Of a stretch of 64,000 nt of DNA, positions 1 through 11,867 are shown piece after piece (position 1 is the stretch's first letter; each line of letters starts with the position of its first letter). The stretch spans positions 8,151,913 through 8,215,912 of the forward strand of contig OZ024867.1 in assembly GCA_964017155.1 (NCBI GenBank). The letters are read 5' to 3'. The notes beneath the pieces are model-generated. The model ran no database searches and was not told the DNA's origin. It was given only the letters and a program-made list of their open reading frames with translations. The position numbers and the translations under genes are program-made. This DNA is from Oasisia sp. SBJ-2009 (taxonomy: Eukaryota; Annelida; Polychaeta; Sabellida; Siboglinidae).

Positions 1-500
1 AGTGACCAATAATGGCCGGCCCACCAGTCGAACACATGAATCAAAACGTGCCATATTTTACAATGTAGACATATTTTCTTAAGCAATAGCACTTAGACTA
101 CTTGCGCCAACATATGGCTTAAAGTTCGATTTTTTGCGCATATGCAAACGTGGAATATTTATCCGTAACCGGCCATACAGCGTATTGTCGATAGCGGGCA
201 ATGTGTCCATTCGTATCCGGTTAAAGATCGTGTATGCCGATACGAGCTATTTGTGCGTAACCGGACGAATAGTTCCCCAGGTTATTCGACCGTATACGGT
301 CACAATTATTAGTGTAACAAATTGTGCTGCTTGTCGTTGTATTTTTAAGAGCCAATTAAAACATATACCATCCGTTTCTGAACTTAATGCCTCAAATTAA
401 ACTATGTCCCTTCGGTATATAGAATACATTTCCCAAGTGTCAACAAGCGTAGGTTACAATCGGTTCACCTATCCCGCCGGACTACTTTTGCGAGTTTCCA
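1..500 (-). repeat. Downstream flank of copy A, reverse-complement homolog of 26.15-27.23 kb
   Basis: The first 500 bases are the reverse complement, with indels, of about 26,150-27,230. Shared landmarks are the AATGGCCGGCCCACCAGTCG stretch at 11-30 (inverted near 27,200-27,220) and a 14-bp perfect palindrome GACCGTATACGGTC near 287-300. No coding potential is seen. The match shows that copy A and copy B were duplicated together with at least 2-5 kb of 3' flank. Near position 500 the homology jumps to the sequence at 23.57 kb in the B arm, so 23.58-26.14 kb is absent from copy A. Confidence 0.75.
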
Positions 501-559
501 AAACTACTTTCCAAAACTCTTGATCCATGCAACCGTTCTAACAGAGTGTGATATTACAT

Positions 560-860
560 CCTTATTTTATAGTCGCACCCACCAAGCCAAAAAACAAAAC
601 AAAACAAAATTATAAATTCCACACGTTTCATTAGAACGATAACTAGATTGAATGCTGTTATGTCCAAGCATAAATTAAACTTTCCGTGAAGCAACAAGCA
701 ACTCATTCAAAATACCTCAACATGGCGAATTGGTCGGTACTCGTATAAATCGTGATCAAAATCAATAGAGGTGTACTACAGGGAAATACCATATTGGCCG
801 CCAAAGTGCTTAGTGCAACAGACTAAACGTATTGCATGCGCAAGCGAATATGTAACTATT

Positions 861-942
<82 letters not shown>

Positions 943-1990
943 ACGGTGAATAGATAGAATGTTATGATATCCAATTATAAAGTAAACCTTCCGTGAAGCA
1001 ACATACCACTTATTCAAACGCACACTATTAGGCGAATTGGACACCTCTCGTCTATAACGAGATTCTCGTCTATAACGAGATCAACAGCACTACGTGCACG
1101 ATTGGAAACATCATGGCCTATCGCCCAAAGTGTTCAGTCTGACCGACTAATACTGTTGCAAGTGTAAGTAGAGCTAAATATTGGAAAGCATAACATTATA
1201 TCATGTGCTTCGTTATAGTATACAAGTATAATTAACACCGCCCGTGAAACAGCAAAGCATTCGCACAAACTAACACCACTGGGCGTATTGATCACCACTC
1301 GTATCGATATCAGCATCAAGAGAGTTGCACAACGTACATCACAATGAACAGTTACCCTCAGGAAATACAAACGTGCAATGTCACATAAAGTAACCTATGA
1401 CATACGACAGTGCCAGTCACGACGAATAGTGTCACTCGTAAATGCTACCAGCATAAAACGTAAACCGATGACATAAATTATTTATAATTATACAGTTAAA
1501 TTCAATAACTGTTACGGCGCTAAATCAAAAGCAAGATGACATTATTATATGAATCAATTATGCGCCATGACTTACATCACGCACAATCGATATAACACTC
1601 GATAAAACAACAATTTATGCTATGTAGAAATACATAAAGCAAAATAACTTATTCTTAATATAGCGCACTGTTATCTAAAGCTGTAACGTAACGTAGCACA
1701 TTCATACTAAATAAGAAGTAATCACTGGTTAGAATCCTATATCTGCAACTAAAGATGTATTTTGATCAATCGACATTACCTTTTGCAATACCTTGATGTT
1801 TTCAACAAAACAACACGTTTTAATCCTCGGTTAGGCATGTAACGTGTCATATTTAACTGATACATTTTGAATTATAAAATAACATTCGACGGTTTTACGC
1901 CTTCACGGCGAGGTCGTCACTGGAGAAAGTAATGCTCAACTCAATCTACATTGATGTAATCTTTTTGACTGATAACGCCTGAACATATGT
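560..1990. repeat. Diverged tandem satellite downstream of copy A
   Basis: Successive blocks of roughly 200-270 bp share the same order of motifs: a 'CACTAAACACTTTGG'-like stretch, a 'GATCAATTCGCC'-like stretch, a 'TTGCTTCACGGAA'-like stretch and an 'ATTCAATCTAGTTA'-like stretch (plus orientation as in copy B). The same array is at about 22,400-24,230 in B and 29,050-31,000 in C. It has no open frame of note. It is ordinary noncoding satellite-like DNA travelling with the gene copies. Confidence 0.6.
863..938. repeat. (TA)n microsatellite
   Basis: Uninterrupted TA dinucleotides of about 76 bp. Paralogous positions in B (near 23,205-23,220) and C (near 30,105-30,120) carry only a short TATTTTGTTATC-like sequence, so the array arose in copy A after duplication. 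Confidence 0.95.
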
Positions 1991-2020
1991 TTGAAATGTT
2001 CCAACGTCAACTCGTAGGTG

Positions 2021-2026
2021 TTTATT
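2021..2026 (-). promoter_or_regulatory. AATAAA polyadenylation hexamer overlapping the stop codon, copy A
   Basis: On the minus strand the last codons read ATA AAA TAA A, so the TAA stop (2,022-2,024) lies inside AATAAA. The same overlap exists in copies B and C. Whether it is used as the poly(A) signal is inference. Confidence 0.45.
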
Positions 2027-2518
2027 TTATCCCTATTTCGCACAGTTCCCAAGTGTCCTGCAACTTTGGTATGTTAATAATCACGTGTCCACAGTCATCC
2101 CCGATACATCCACATTTGGCAGCACACGTGATCAGAGCCTCGTTTTCGGATGATGTGGTTCCACTCAATTTACATGTCTGATAGCTTCCAGCAAGTTCGC
2201 ATTTCGACATCTTGGTTGTTCTAGGCATCACCTCGAAGTGTGACGTGGAGCAGACGAGGTGGCGACCAGTTATGATGACGGTGAACGACGCCTTGATCGC
2301 TTCGGGCACACGTATAATGATGCTGAGGCCAGGAAACCAGCAGTTGTTTCGAGGCTCTGGAATCCAATGGTCACCTATAAATGTGAACATGACCGAGACA
2401 GTCAGGGCGATGCACGTGTCGTTGTTGGAGTCGACCAGTTGCGCCGACTTTACCAACGACATCGGCGGTTCCAGGTCGAGGCCCTTTGTCAACTCCACAA
2501 GTTGTCTGTCATACGCCT
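2022..2518 (-). CDS. Copy A last exon: Cys-rich C-terminal domain
   Basis: The acceptor is TTGTTGCAG followed by AGGCG, entering in phase 1, and the frame runs about 165 codons to TAA. Landmarks in order are NDTC, NNCWFPG, TGRHLVC, KCELAGSYQTC, ITCAAKCGC, DDCGHVIIN and WELCEI, ten cysteines in all. The spacing suggests a disulphide-rich all-beta domain. It is closely similar to the B and C exons. Confidence 0.8.
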
Positions 2519-5500
2519 CTGCAACAAGACAATTGCAATCATTACATTAGACACGAATACATGTAAACATAACTCACATAACGATAATATTACATTTCTG
2601 CAGACACATTGTCACTTACGTCACACAAAATGGATTGAGTTCCCGAATCGTCTCATTATCTTGGATGTCGGTACAGGTCTACGATTGCAACTACTAGAGG
2701 GATCTCGATTATTCATACGTGTCCTAATTGTATTAACACGATTTGTGTTTTGATGCTTCACAAATGGAAACCAAGCATTAGACGAATATTACGCTACAGT
2801 GTCAGTCGGTAGTCGAAGCAGCTTCATGAACACATTATCATAAAAAACATGCAACTTGTGAATGCTGCGAACTGTTGGGTTCTACCTTAGGTGAGACATG
2901 CACATCGACGAGCAATATGTGTTAAACATTTGACATTACCCGAGCACATGGACATATTACCGAACTACTATGTTCAATAGTATTCATATTTTTCATTGTC
3001 ATAATTAAGCATCCGAATCACCATCATGGAGTGCATTTCAATGTGTAACGTTTTTGTGTTCCTATTACACCGTGCCGTGTTTAGTGTTCGTTTCAGGCAC
3101 CCCAGGATATGTTTTTCTACTGTCTTCTACGAATTAGTCACTGACTATATATGGGACAACACTTAGTATGGCGTAGAGTGAAGGGGCTAAAGAGAAATCA
3201 ACTGAGCCGTGTATATCCAGTTGAGAACATACCACATCACATACAGTCAAATGGATGTGGTTCTCCTCAGTGTCGTAAACAGTTCCAAATTCGGCGCCCA
3301 TTTTTTGGGGGAAATAGAGTCATGACCCCAAATTTTCTTAGAAAATGGCACTGCGCTTACAACATCGTATTGTTGTGTGTTCAACTATTTGCAATCTACT
3401 AAGCTTCTAGTTTGATAGTTTCGGTATTGATTAATATTATTATTTTCCATTAATGGATGGAAATGCCTTTGCATGCATACACCAAGATTGTATTGAAGTC
3501 CATTTCAAATTATTAAAAATGCGTGTTATAAAGATTAATGTGAAGGCTTCACGTAAACACCATGGACATTCTTATTTTGACAAATGGAATCGCTATTGTG
3601 AGAAGATCACCCTATAGCAGTCATATTGTGACAGAGACAAAGTAATAACACTAACAGTATTTACCCGATGTGTGACAATTTAGGTCTCCGCTGGCGCCCA
3701 CAACTGCGATGTTAGCGAACCAGAATCCATTGTATGGTCCAGCATCGTGAATGGTTCTGTCTCCTCCTGTCAGTTCTATTGAGACGACGCTGCAAGAAAG
3801 AACGAAACAGACAACTGGTTTGCCTATCGCTGTGTTCGTATCCTTGCAAAGTGGTCCTTCAAGCCATTAAAATGGATACATGACAACTATAATTACTGAA
3901 TATTACATCGACTGTCGATTGATATTTCGATTATAAATGTACTTGTTTTAATACTCCAACTATTCAGACACTTGGTTTAAGTCAGACCTGCACGTCGCTA
4001 TGATTCGTTTATCAGAAGCCCCGTCAATACTGATGCGTCGATTACGTCCTGGTCTGCTTACGTCACAATCAAAACAGTGTTACTGTGTTTTTGCTAAGTC
4101 ACGTGACAGACTCGTCAGTTGTGACGTCAGTAAACAGTGACGCACTACGTCCCTCGAAAGCATTGGTTACATCATTACATAGCTATGTTATTTAACACGT
4201 TACATATTGTTTATTTGTCCTCTGTTGCAAGTATCCACGACACGGTTCAAATCATTATTGTAGGCATCATTGAATCGGCTTATTTAATCATCAATGCACC
4301 AAAGTGATTTTTAAAGGAGCATTGTACATGTCATTACGTATGATAATAAAAAGGTTTTGTTAAGAAACATAATTATGTATTACCTTTCTGGCACGTGGTT
4401 TTTGTAAAGTAGCATTGTAGTAATATTACGTATGCCAAAGGGGGTTTGGTAAGTACAAGAAGGATGTATTACCCTCCTGGCTTCATGTGTACGTAATAAG
4501 CAACATCATTGACAATGATTAGATCCTTCGGGTGACCAGTTGTGTTGTAGACTTGTCTGTGGTTGCCGAAGTAGTCGGAACATTCGAGGTGCTTATTGTC
4601 TGAAATACAATTACTGAATTTGTAGATAATATGGTTTAAAATTATGACTTTACGATCGCTATGAGAAGAGTTTTATGTTTATGCAACTACTGGGTTTTGG
4701 TAATTGTATATTAAGTTATGTATGTTTTTGCGAAACATTGAAACTTTGATAGGAAGATGAACATGGCAACCGCTGTCTAGTGACTTGTGACAAGACGAAT
4801 CATGACCACATATTCCGAATGCGTAAATAACATGACACCAAAACACACTTAAACCTCTACTAAGAAAGTGTTTTATTGTATCATAGATGGCGATGGAGAC
4901 TGGTCAGCTAAACATCGAATGAAAGTAACACTAGCGTCAAATAGTTGTTTATCGTGTTTTGGTTATTTGGCAAGAAAACTGTTTTAAAAGAAGACCTGAA
5001 AAGATTGACGTCACTTAAGGACAATATACTGTAACTGACCCAGTTCTTCGGAGACAAACTGGTACAACACTTACCGTAATCTGCCCAACATATTCTTTTC
5101 TTATCGTAGTTGATGGCGATCGACGGCACATACGTCAGTCCTGTTGACACGATTTCAACGACGTCATTTCCGTGCAACTTAGCTTTGTAGATACGAGTAG
5201 GCTTCAGCGTCGCATAAAACAGCAACCTAAAAGGTATATTTAAATATGTTAGTAATACAATCACGGCACCTTGGGAAATAATTTTGCTAAGATCACATTT
5301 GGTTTTGCACAGTGGAACATTACAACATATGCTTTGCTGGTTAGAAATTGTTTACTACGTACTTCTTTACGTAAAACAATATTCAACATACCTTCGGTGA
5401 ACAATACGTAAATATTTTCAAACCTCGTTTTTTAGAACAATAAACCCGAAACTGACATCACTTAATGATGTCCCTATCTGATGAATGATTTCAAACACAC

Positions 5501-8500
5501 GCACTGACGCTTGCATACACATGCACAGTACTACAGTTTCACTTCCATTGGGAATTATGAATCGCGAATTAAGGGTGAATGATTCGTTTTAAGTTGTGCA
5601 CCAAGCTGTCAAATAGGGCAAACAAAAATGCACTGTCAAAATGACATGTGCGGCCTTATTGTTTGGGGCACAACAAGAACACATTCAGCGACTCGAGTGT
5701 CACAAATGCTCACAACTTTACACCTCTTTTTGCGTACCTGCCTGCCTTTAGTTTTAAGAATGCATGAGTCACGTTACCTCGAGTTGCGATCTACGGCGAA
5801 GCCTCTGATTTTGCCGCTACTTTTGACGACTGTCTTTCTCACACCGCTCTCCAACGCATACGTTTCAACATGTGACTCGGTTGTGAAGTACAGTTTGTTT
5901 TCTACTGGTTCATGGATTAGCTGTCTAATATATCTCCCTGCAGCGAATATAATAGGTGATATATTGTATACATTTGCTGACAACTTGTCTTTTCCATTTC
6001 ATTCAACTCCATCTATTCGTTTCCCGCTAGTCACCATCAACACTGAATTGACATCACACAATTTCACTTCACAATCATAAAATTGCATGTGATCTTTTTT
6101 GAATACCACAACACATTTATTTGTATTTTAAAATGGTTTGATTTTTAAAATTCGTCTAGATACAGAAAAACAAGCAATTGTATGTTGGTCATTCTTAATG
6201 TGTTTTCAAAGATTTTGTAAATAGTAAAGAGATTCTTTTAGTATATGTGTGGATACGAGAGAGAACTCGCTGGGTATGTAAACTTATGAAGGTAACGGTT
6301 TCAATTAGAACAAAATCCTATTATTTCAAACAGCTTGCAATCGTTTTTAATATTTAAAAGGCTCTTTTAATAGAATGTCTACGCCTTAGAGCTGTCGACG
6401 GTAAGTAACTTTATAAAGGTGAGGATTTCACTTAATGATGCCGAAATGTTATTTGAACTAATTTGCAATAGACTATGTTTCCTCCATTAAGAGCGTCGAC
6501 TCGTGTACCGCTTTACAATTAGGCATATTTGCTGTCATGTTTATTTATACATGTGACATTCACAACTATACAACACAAATATTATCAGTTTGTTTCTCTG
6601 TCTCTCTTTCTGCCTGCATTCCTGCCTTCCTGCCTATCTACCCACTTATTGCCATTCCGCCCGCCCGCCCGCCCGCCCGCCCGCCCGCCCGCCCGCCCGC
6701 CCGCCCGCCCGCCCGCCCGCCCGCCCGCCCGCCCGCCCGCCCGCCGTGGATGTTTGTTTACATCATGACATAATGGATGCTACTTTACAAGATTATATAA
6801 TGGATGTTATATTATATGTTGCTACAATGGATGCTTTATTACAAAGTTATACAATGGATGCTCTACTACAATGATCATGTTTATTAGTTTACATATAACA
6901 CTCAACTCAACTTGCCTGTTTCTAAGAGGGTCTTCGTGTTGGAGCCATCCAGCGAAGCTTGCTTGATTGCGCTGTAGTTGTCATTACCTTTGTTTACTAC
7001 GCAGTACACGAAGCCACCAACGTCGTCCACGGTCAGTCCCCATATGGTGTCTCAAACAAACCACACGTGTCTCACAAATAGTGTTTCAAGTGTGTTATTA
7101 ACATGCTTATGCATGTCTAAACAATTCCTGTGATAGTTTCGTGAATACTGAAAATCCCTTACTTTACACTAACAAAATGTTATATCGATACGTTTCTAGA
7201 AGTAATATGGTTAAATAGAAGTCAACCCACGTTTACCATTTAATGCACGATATATTTAGAAATGAACCGATGTGAGTGTCTAATTTTTTCAAATGGTTAT
7301 ACTTATATAATGAATATTTATATTTTAATAGGAACGATACACATGCAAATATAAGCAAACGAAGTTCATAATTATTGAAGATGAAATAGTAAATGTGAGC
7401 AACGCCAGCATTCTGGCAGAGTTACTTCAAACGTACGAAATAAGCCTCTCATTGAGATTATATAATTATAGCGTAGCCAATCACCGCCGACATATTAGCT
7501 CCTAAAATGGCGTCACTTCCTGGCTTTTAACAAACGATTGCTTCTAAACCTTTTTTTTCAATGTGCGTTACCTTTGTTAAGAAAGTAACACCTGCAGCTG
7601 TTATCAATTAATAAAACAATAAGGGTTGACTCTAATATAACATTCCCAAACTATTTTTGGAAAATGAAATATTAACAGTGAGTTATTCCAGCAATCTGGC
7701 TGCCTTACTTCAAATAAATCAATTAGGTCGTTCATTGAATTTATACAACAATAATATTGCTTGACATTCGTGTTGGATCCATACAGCGAAGTGTGCTTGA
7801 TTATTATGAAGTCAGCACATTACATGAAACCACAAGCATTGTCCACTGTCCGTGTTAATATTCTAACATCAAACACACCCCACATATCGCACCCACACAA
7901 CCTCCAGCGTGTTCCTATAAGTTGCATACAGACGCCTCAAACCAGTCATAAATACTTGTCCACACTAAATAATATAATTAATGTGGTCAATTCTCTGTAC
8001 ACATTAGTTTAGTCCAGTCCCGAGGGTGACCGTAATAGCGAGGCGTCAATATAGGTTGTTACTTACAACCCATGACCAGCTGAGGTCTACGTGAACCCAG
8101 GTATCCGGTACTACCCATGTACACTTTGACTTGGATATACTTTCACCTCGGTAATATTACGAACACCATTGGAAAGTTCCAAATAAAGCCCACATACTTA
8201 AAGAATATCGGAATTTAATATCATCAACAAAGTTACCTCGCTAATGAGGTCACATTTGTCCAGTCCTTATGGGAACCTTAAGAGTGAGTTCCACAGTAGG
8301 CTCGTACTTACATTCATTGGTGACCGTGACCAGCTTTGTTGGAGATCGGTAAATCGCGTGTGCTGACGACGTGTCCAGTGGTAGTCTTAATACAGACCTG
8401 CTTGTACTTACAAAAAGAGCGCTGGGACAGTGGATCGGGACACCTGTATGACAAAAACGACAACACACAGGTGGACTTGTGGAATAGTAACTGCATAAAA

Positions 8501-9104
8501 CTGTTTAACTAGACTTAAAACTGGTGCACACTTTCCTTCGTGTAAATCCTGTTCAATCTAAGACCAACTTCACTTCTCTTTTCAAACACTCACCCCAGCG
8601 ATTATCAATATGAGAAGAATACTCGTATACAAGATTCGCCACTGTCAGCAATTTACTATTTGATACAGCATAGTGAGCTGGATCTACATAAAATGAAAGC
8701 ACCTGTAAAAGGTTTGACAAGGCTTTACTAACCTACGGTTGTGTCTTATAAGACGTATGGGTATCCAACGTTAGAATGCTACTGATTACGAGATCAAGGA
8801 CCAGCAGTACGATGTGGTAAACATTTCGGAATCATGTACAATACATATAACATATTATATACAATTGTATTGTATTTTCATAAAAAAGATACTCTTGAAA
8901 TTAATATAAAATCATGTGTGTATTTAAATAGAAACAACACCATAGAAAATAATATATTCAGTAGAATTACACATGAAATACGTGGAGTATCTTTGGTTGC
9001 ACGTACCGTATATTTAAAATGAAAGCTTTCCTTGAATGCTTTGATCTTTCACATAGTATATCAAAACATATGCAAGTCAGCTAATGCAATGGCGTCTTAT
9101 AGGA

Positions 9105-9161
<57 letters not shown>

Positions 9162-9685
9162 CATACATACATACATACACACGTATATATATCTACATAT
9201 ATATATATATATATAATATATATTTTATAGCACATTTAACTAATTTATGTTTTGGTTTGTACTGGTACGATTGTTATTATGTTTTAAATTGTTCAAATAA
9301 TGGCTTCAATGATTCTAACTGTTCAGATTTATTTCGTAAAGCTGTTCATTTACATGAATACAATGTACATTTAGCATGTGTACAATCAGTTGGACGGTTC
9401 ATTTTCTGTTAACTTACGGTTTTTATTATTTTGATTATCCTGTATTCTTACATATATCATAGTCAAGTGAATTAGGATAGATAATACTTATTTATCGAGA
9501 AAAAAAAATCGTTGCAACTGTAAAATAACCAAACAACTGTCAACAAAGATTACAGTCTTACCGTCTGAGTTCGAAGTCCACAACCAGACCAATGTCAGGA
9601 ACAGTATTCGAGACAGAAGCCCGGTTGACTGAGGCCTATGCGGTCGACGTCTAGTCAAGTTGTTCTGACGGCGCATAGACAACAT
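2022..9685 (-). CDS. YWTD-C copy A: secreted LDLR class B propeller plus Cys-rich C-terminal domain (8-exon gene model)
   Basis: Exons on the minus strand, in transcript order: 9562-9685, 8312-8443, 6916-7050, 5778-5937, 5075-5226, 4473-4599, 3665-3789, 2022-2518. They sum to 1,452 nt (483 codons plus stop) and all junction phases agree. Exon 1 gives a signal peptide. Exons 2-7 each look like one LDL-receptor class B (YWTD) blade, so six blades would close one beta-propeller. The last exon is a cysteine-rich domain resembling the extracellular modules that end in a 'WxLCE' motif in molluscan proteins. Intron 3 has a GC donor. Oddities: exon 3 has a 1-base deletion and lost the acceptor used in copy C, so a downstream AG is needed; the linker exon (exon 8 of B and C) is missing, which does not shift the frame. 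It could be a functional divergent gene or a recent pseudogene. The function is unknown; a secreted binding protein is inferred. Confidence 0.7.
3665..3789 (-). CDS. Copy A exon 7: sixth propeller blade
   Basis: Acceptor TTGCAG, donor G|GTAAAT, phase 2 in and phase 1 out, 125 nt. It encodes VVSIELTGGDRTIHDAG and continues to GASGDLNCHTS, matching VSMELTGGERTIHDVG in copies B and C. Confidence 0.75.
4473..4599 (-). CDS. Copy A exon 6: fifth propeller blade
   Basis: Acceptor TTTCAG, donor GG|GTAATA, phase 1 in and phase 2 out, 127 nt, the same length as in copy B. It encodes KHLECSDYFGNHRQVYNTTG followed by HPKDLIIVNDVAYYV, the 'DLxxxNDxVYY' part of an LDLR class B repeat. Confidence 0.8.
5075..5226 (-). 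CDS. Copy A exon 5: fourth propeller blade with RICWAD motif
   Basis: Acceptor CTTTTAG, donor G|GTAAGT, phase 2 in and phase 1 out, 152 nt. It encodes RIYKAKLHGNDVVEIVSTG, then AINYDKKRICWADY. ICWAD is the degenerate YWTD motif. Copy C has the same exon at 36,004-36,155. Confidence 0.85.
5778..5937 (-). CDS. Copy A exon 4: third propeller blade
   Basis: Acceptor CGCTGCAG, donor AG|GTAACG, phase 1 in and phase 2 out, 160 nt. It encodes RYIRQLIHEPVENKLYFTT, then KIRGFAVDRNS. KLYFTT replaces YWTD. The phases fit exons 3 and 5. No counterpart was found in copy C, whose equivalent intron holds the large hexamer array and the LINE. Confidence 0.75.
6658..6745. repeat. (GCCC)n microsatellite in copy A intron 3
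   Basis: A pure CCGC/GCCC tetranucleotide run preceded by a pyrimidine tract rich in CTGCCT. An orthologous but longer run lies at 47.81-48.01 kb in copy C. Its six-frame translations (PPARPPA) are artefacts. Confidence 0.95.
6916..7050 (-). CDS. Copy A exon 3: second propeller blade, GC donor
   Basis: The frame encodes TIWGLTVDDVGGFVYCVVNK and then QASLDGSNTKTLLETG, an LDLR class B repeat. The exon ends ACAG|GCAAGT, a strong GC-type donor that is shared with copy C. Relative to C there is a 1-base deletion (tttga-gac against tttgaagac), and the C acceptor CAG is CAT here. An AG created at 7,051-7,052 (TTTGAG|ACACC) would restore phase 1 with an exon 45 nt shorter than in C. The 5' boundary is uncertain for this reason. 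Confidence 0.55.
7675..8160 (-). pseudogene. Relic tandem duplicate of exons 2 and 3 inside copy A intron 2
   Basis: 7,768-7,930 aligns with exon 3 (shared blocks TTCGTGTTGGA.CCAT.CAGC, GTCCAC.GTC) but has no intact frame or splice sites. 8,020-8,160 resembles the exon 2 region, including a TACTTAC donor-like stretch. The intron piece at 7,675-7,740 repeats 7,389-7,460. Copy C has the same relic at 52.15-52.60 kb, so the duplication and decay pre-date the gene duplication. Confidence 0.5.
8312..8443 (-). CDS. Copy A exon 2: first propeller blade
   Basis: Acceptor TACAG|GTGTCC, donor AAT|GTAAGT, phase 1 both sides, 132 nt. It encodes VPIHCPSALFVSTSRSVLRL, then SSAHAIYRSPTKLVTVTNE. Copy C differs by one codon in length. 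Confidence 0.75.
9106..9224. repeat. (TA)n / (CATA)n compound microsatellite
   Basis: A TA run, then TACA tetranucleotides, then a second TA run, in copy A intron 1. The rest of intron 1 (8,444-9,561) is AT-rich with no further feature seen. Confidence 0.9.
9562..9685 (-). CDS. Copy A exon 1: signal peptide
   Basis: ATG at 9,683-9,685, basic start RRQNNLTRRRPHRPQS, then hydrophobic LLSRILFLTLVWLW and a polar SNSDG end. Donor G|GTAAGA in phase 1. Copy C has a near-identical exon (LLSRILFLTLVCFW). This predicts secretion of the mature propeller protein. Confidence 0.8.
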
Positions 9686-9900
9686 CGTGGCTGTTCAGCG
9701 GCGATTGTCTCTCACAGCTGAGCTCCGAAAGCGTTGTGATGAAATGTAGCGTCGCAGTTGAATATGCAACAAGGCAGCGTGATGAATTAATGTGATCCAC
9801 AGCTCGTAACTACAGACGCTGACAGCTTGACGACGGGCAAAGCTGTGTTGTCGCGTGATGTGACAACAGGATCAGTTGACGTCACGTTACATAAAATATA
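9686..9900 (-). promoter_or_regulatory. Conserved 5' flank / probable promoter and 5'UTR of copy A
   Basis: About 200 bp upstream of the start codon is well conserved with 54,007-54,200 upstream of copy C, including a TGTCTCTCACAG..GAGCTC block and a GACGGGCAAAGCTGTGTTGT block. A palindromic CRE-like TGACGTCA lies at 9,877-9,884, only in copy A. No clear TATA box was seen. The microsatellite block begins about 60 bp further upstream. Confidence 0.4.
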
Positions 9901-9957
9901 ACTGTTTCTGTCTCTCCCTGTGTATCATTCTGTGTGTGCCTGTATCTTCCTATGCCT

Positions 9958-11245
<1,288 letters not shown>

Positions 11246-11363
11246 TAATAACACTGTTTCTCTCGCTAAGTCCGTCTCTGGTCTGTCACTCGATCACTCA
11301 GTCGGGTGTCTTCGTTCGTTCTTTGGTTCTTTGTTAGGTGTGTTCTTTGGTTCCTTTTATTGA

Positions 11364-11771
11364 TTCGTTCGTTCGTTCGTTCGTTCGTTCGTTCGTTCGT
11401 TCGTTCGTTCGTTCGTTCGTTCGTTCGTTCGTTCGTTCGTTCGTTCGTTCGTTCGTTCGTTCGTTCGTTCGTACGTTCGTACGTTCGTACGTTCGTACGT
11501 TCGTACGTTCGTTCGGTCGGTCGGTCCGTCCGTCGGTCGGTCGGTCGTTCGGTCGTTCGGTCGTTCGGTCGGTCGCCCGGTCGCCCGGTCGCCCGGTCGC
11601 CCGGTCGCCCGGTCGCCCGGTCGCCCGGTCGTTCGGTCGTTCGGTCGCCCGGTCGCCCGGTCGCCCGGTCGCCCGGTCGCCCGGTCGCCCGGTCGCCCGG
11701 TCGCCCGGTCGCCCGGTCGCCCGGTCGCCCGGTCGTTCGGTCGCCCGGTCGTTCGGTCGTTCGGTCGTTCG

Positions 11772-11773
<2 letters not shown>
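11364..11773. repeat. Mosaic (TTCG)n / (TTCGTACG)n / (GGTCGCCC)n array
   Basis: TTCG tetranucleotides, then TTCGTACG units, GGTC/GGTCC steps, and alternating GGTCGCCC and GGTCGTTC 8-mers. The unique 120-bp sequence before it (11,241-11,363) recurs at 12,393-12,515. Confidence 0.95.

Positions 11774-11867
<94 letters not shown>

Noticed and set aside
2212..2753. Two plus-strand frames of 112 and 164 codons
   Set aside because: Antisense shadows of copy A exon 9. Equivalent shadows occur in B and C, because the exon is conserved.
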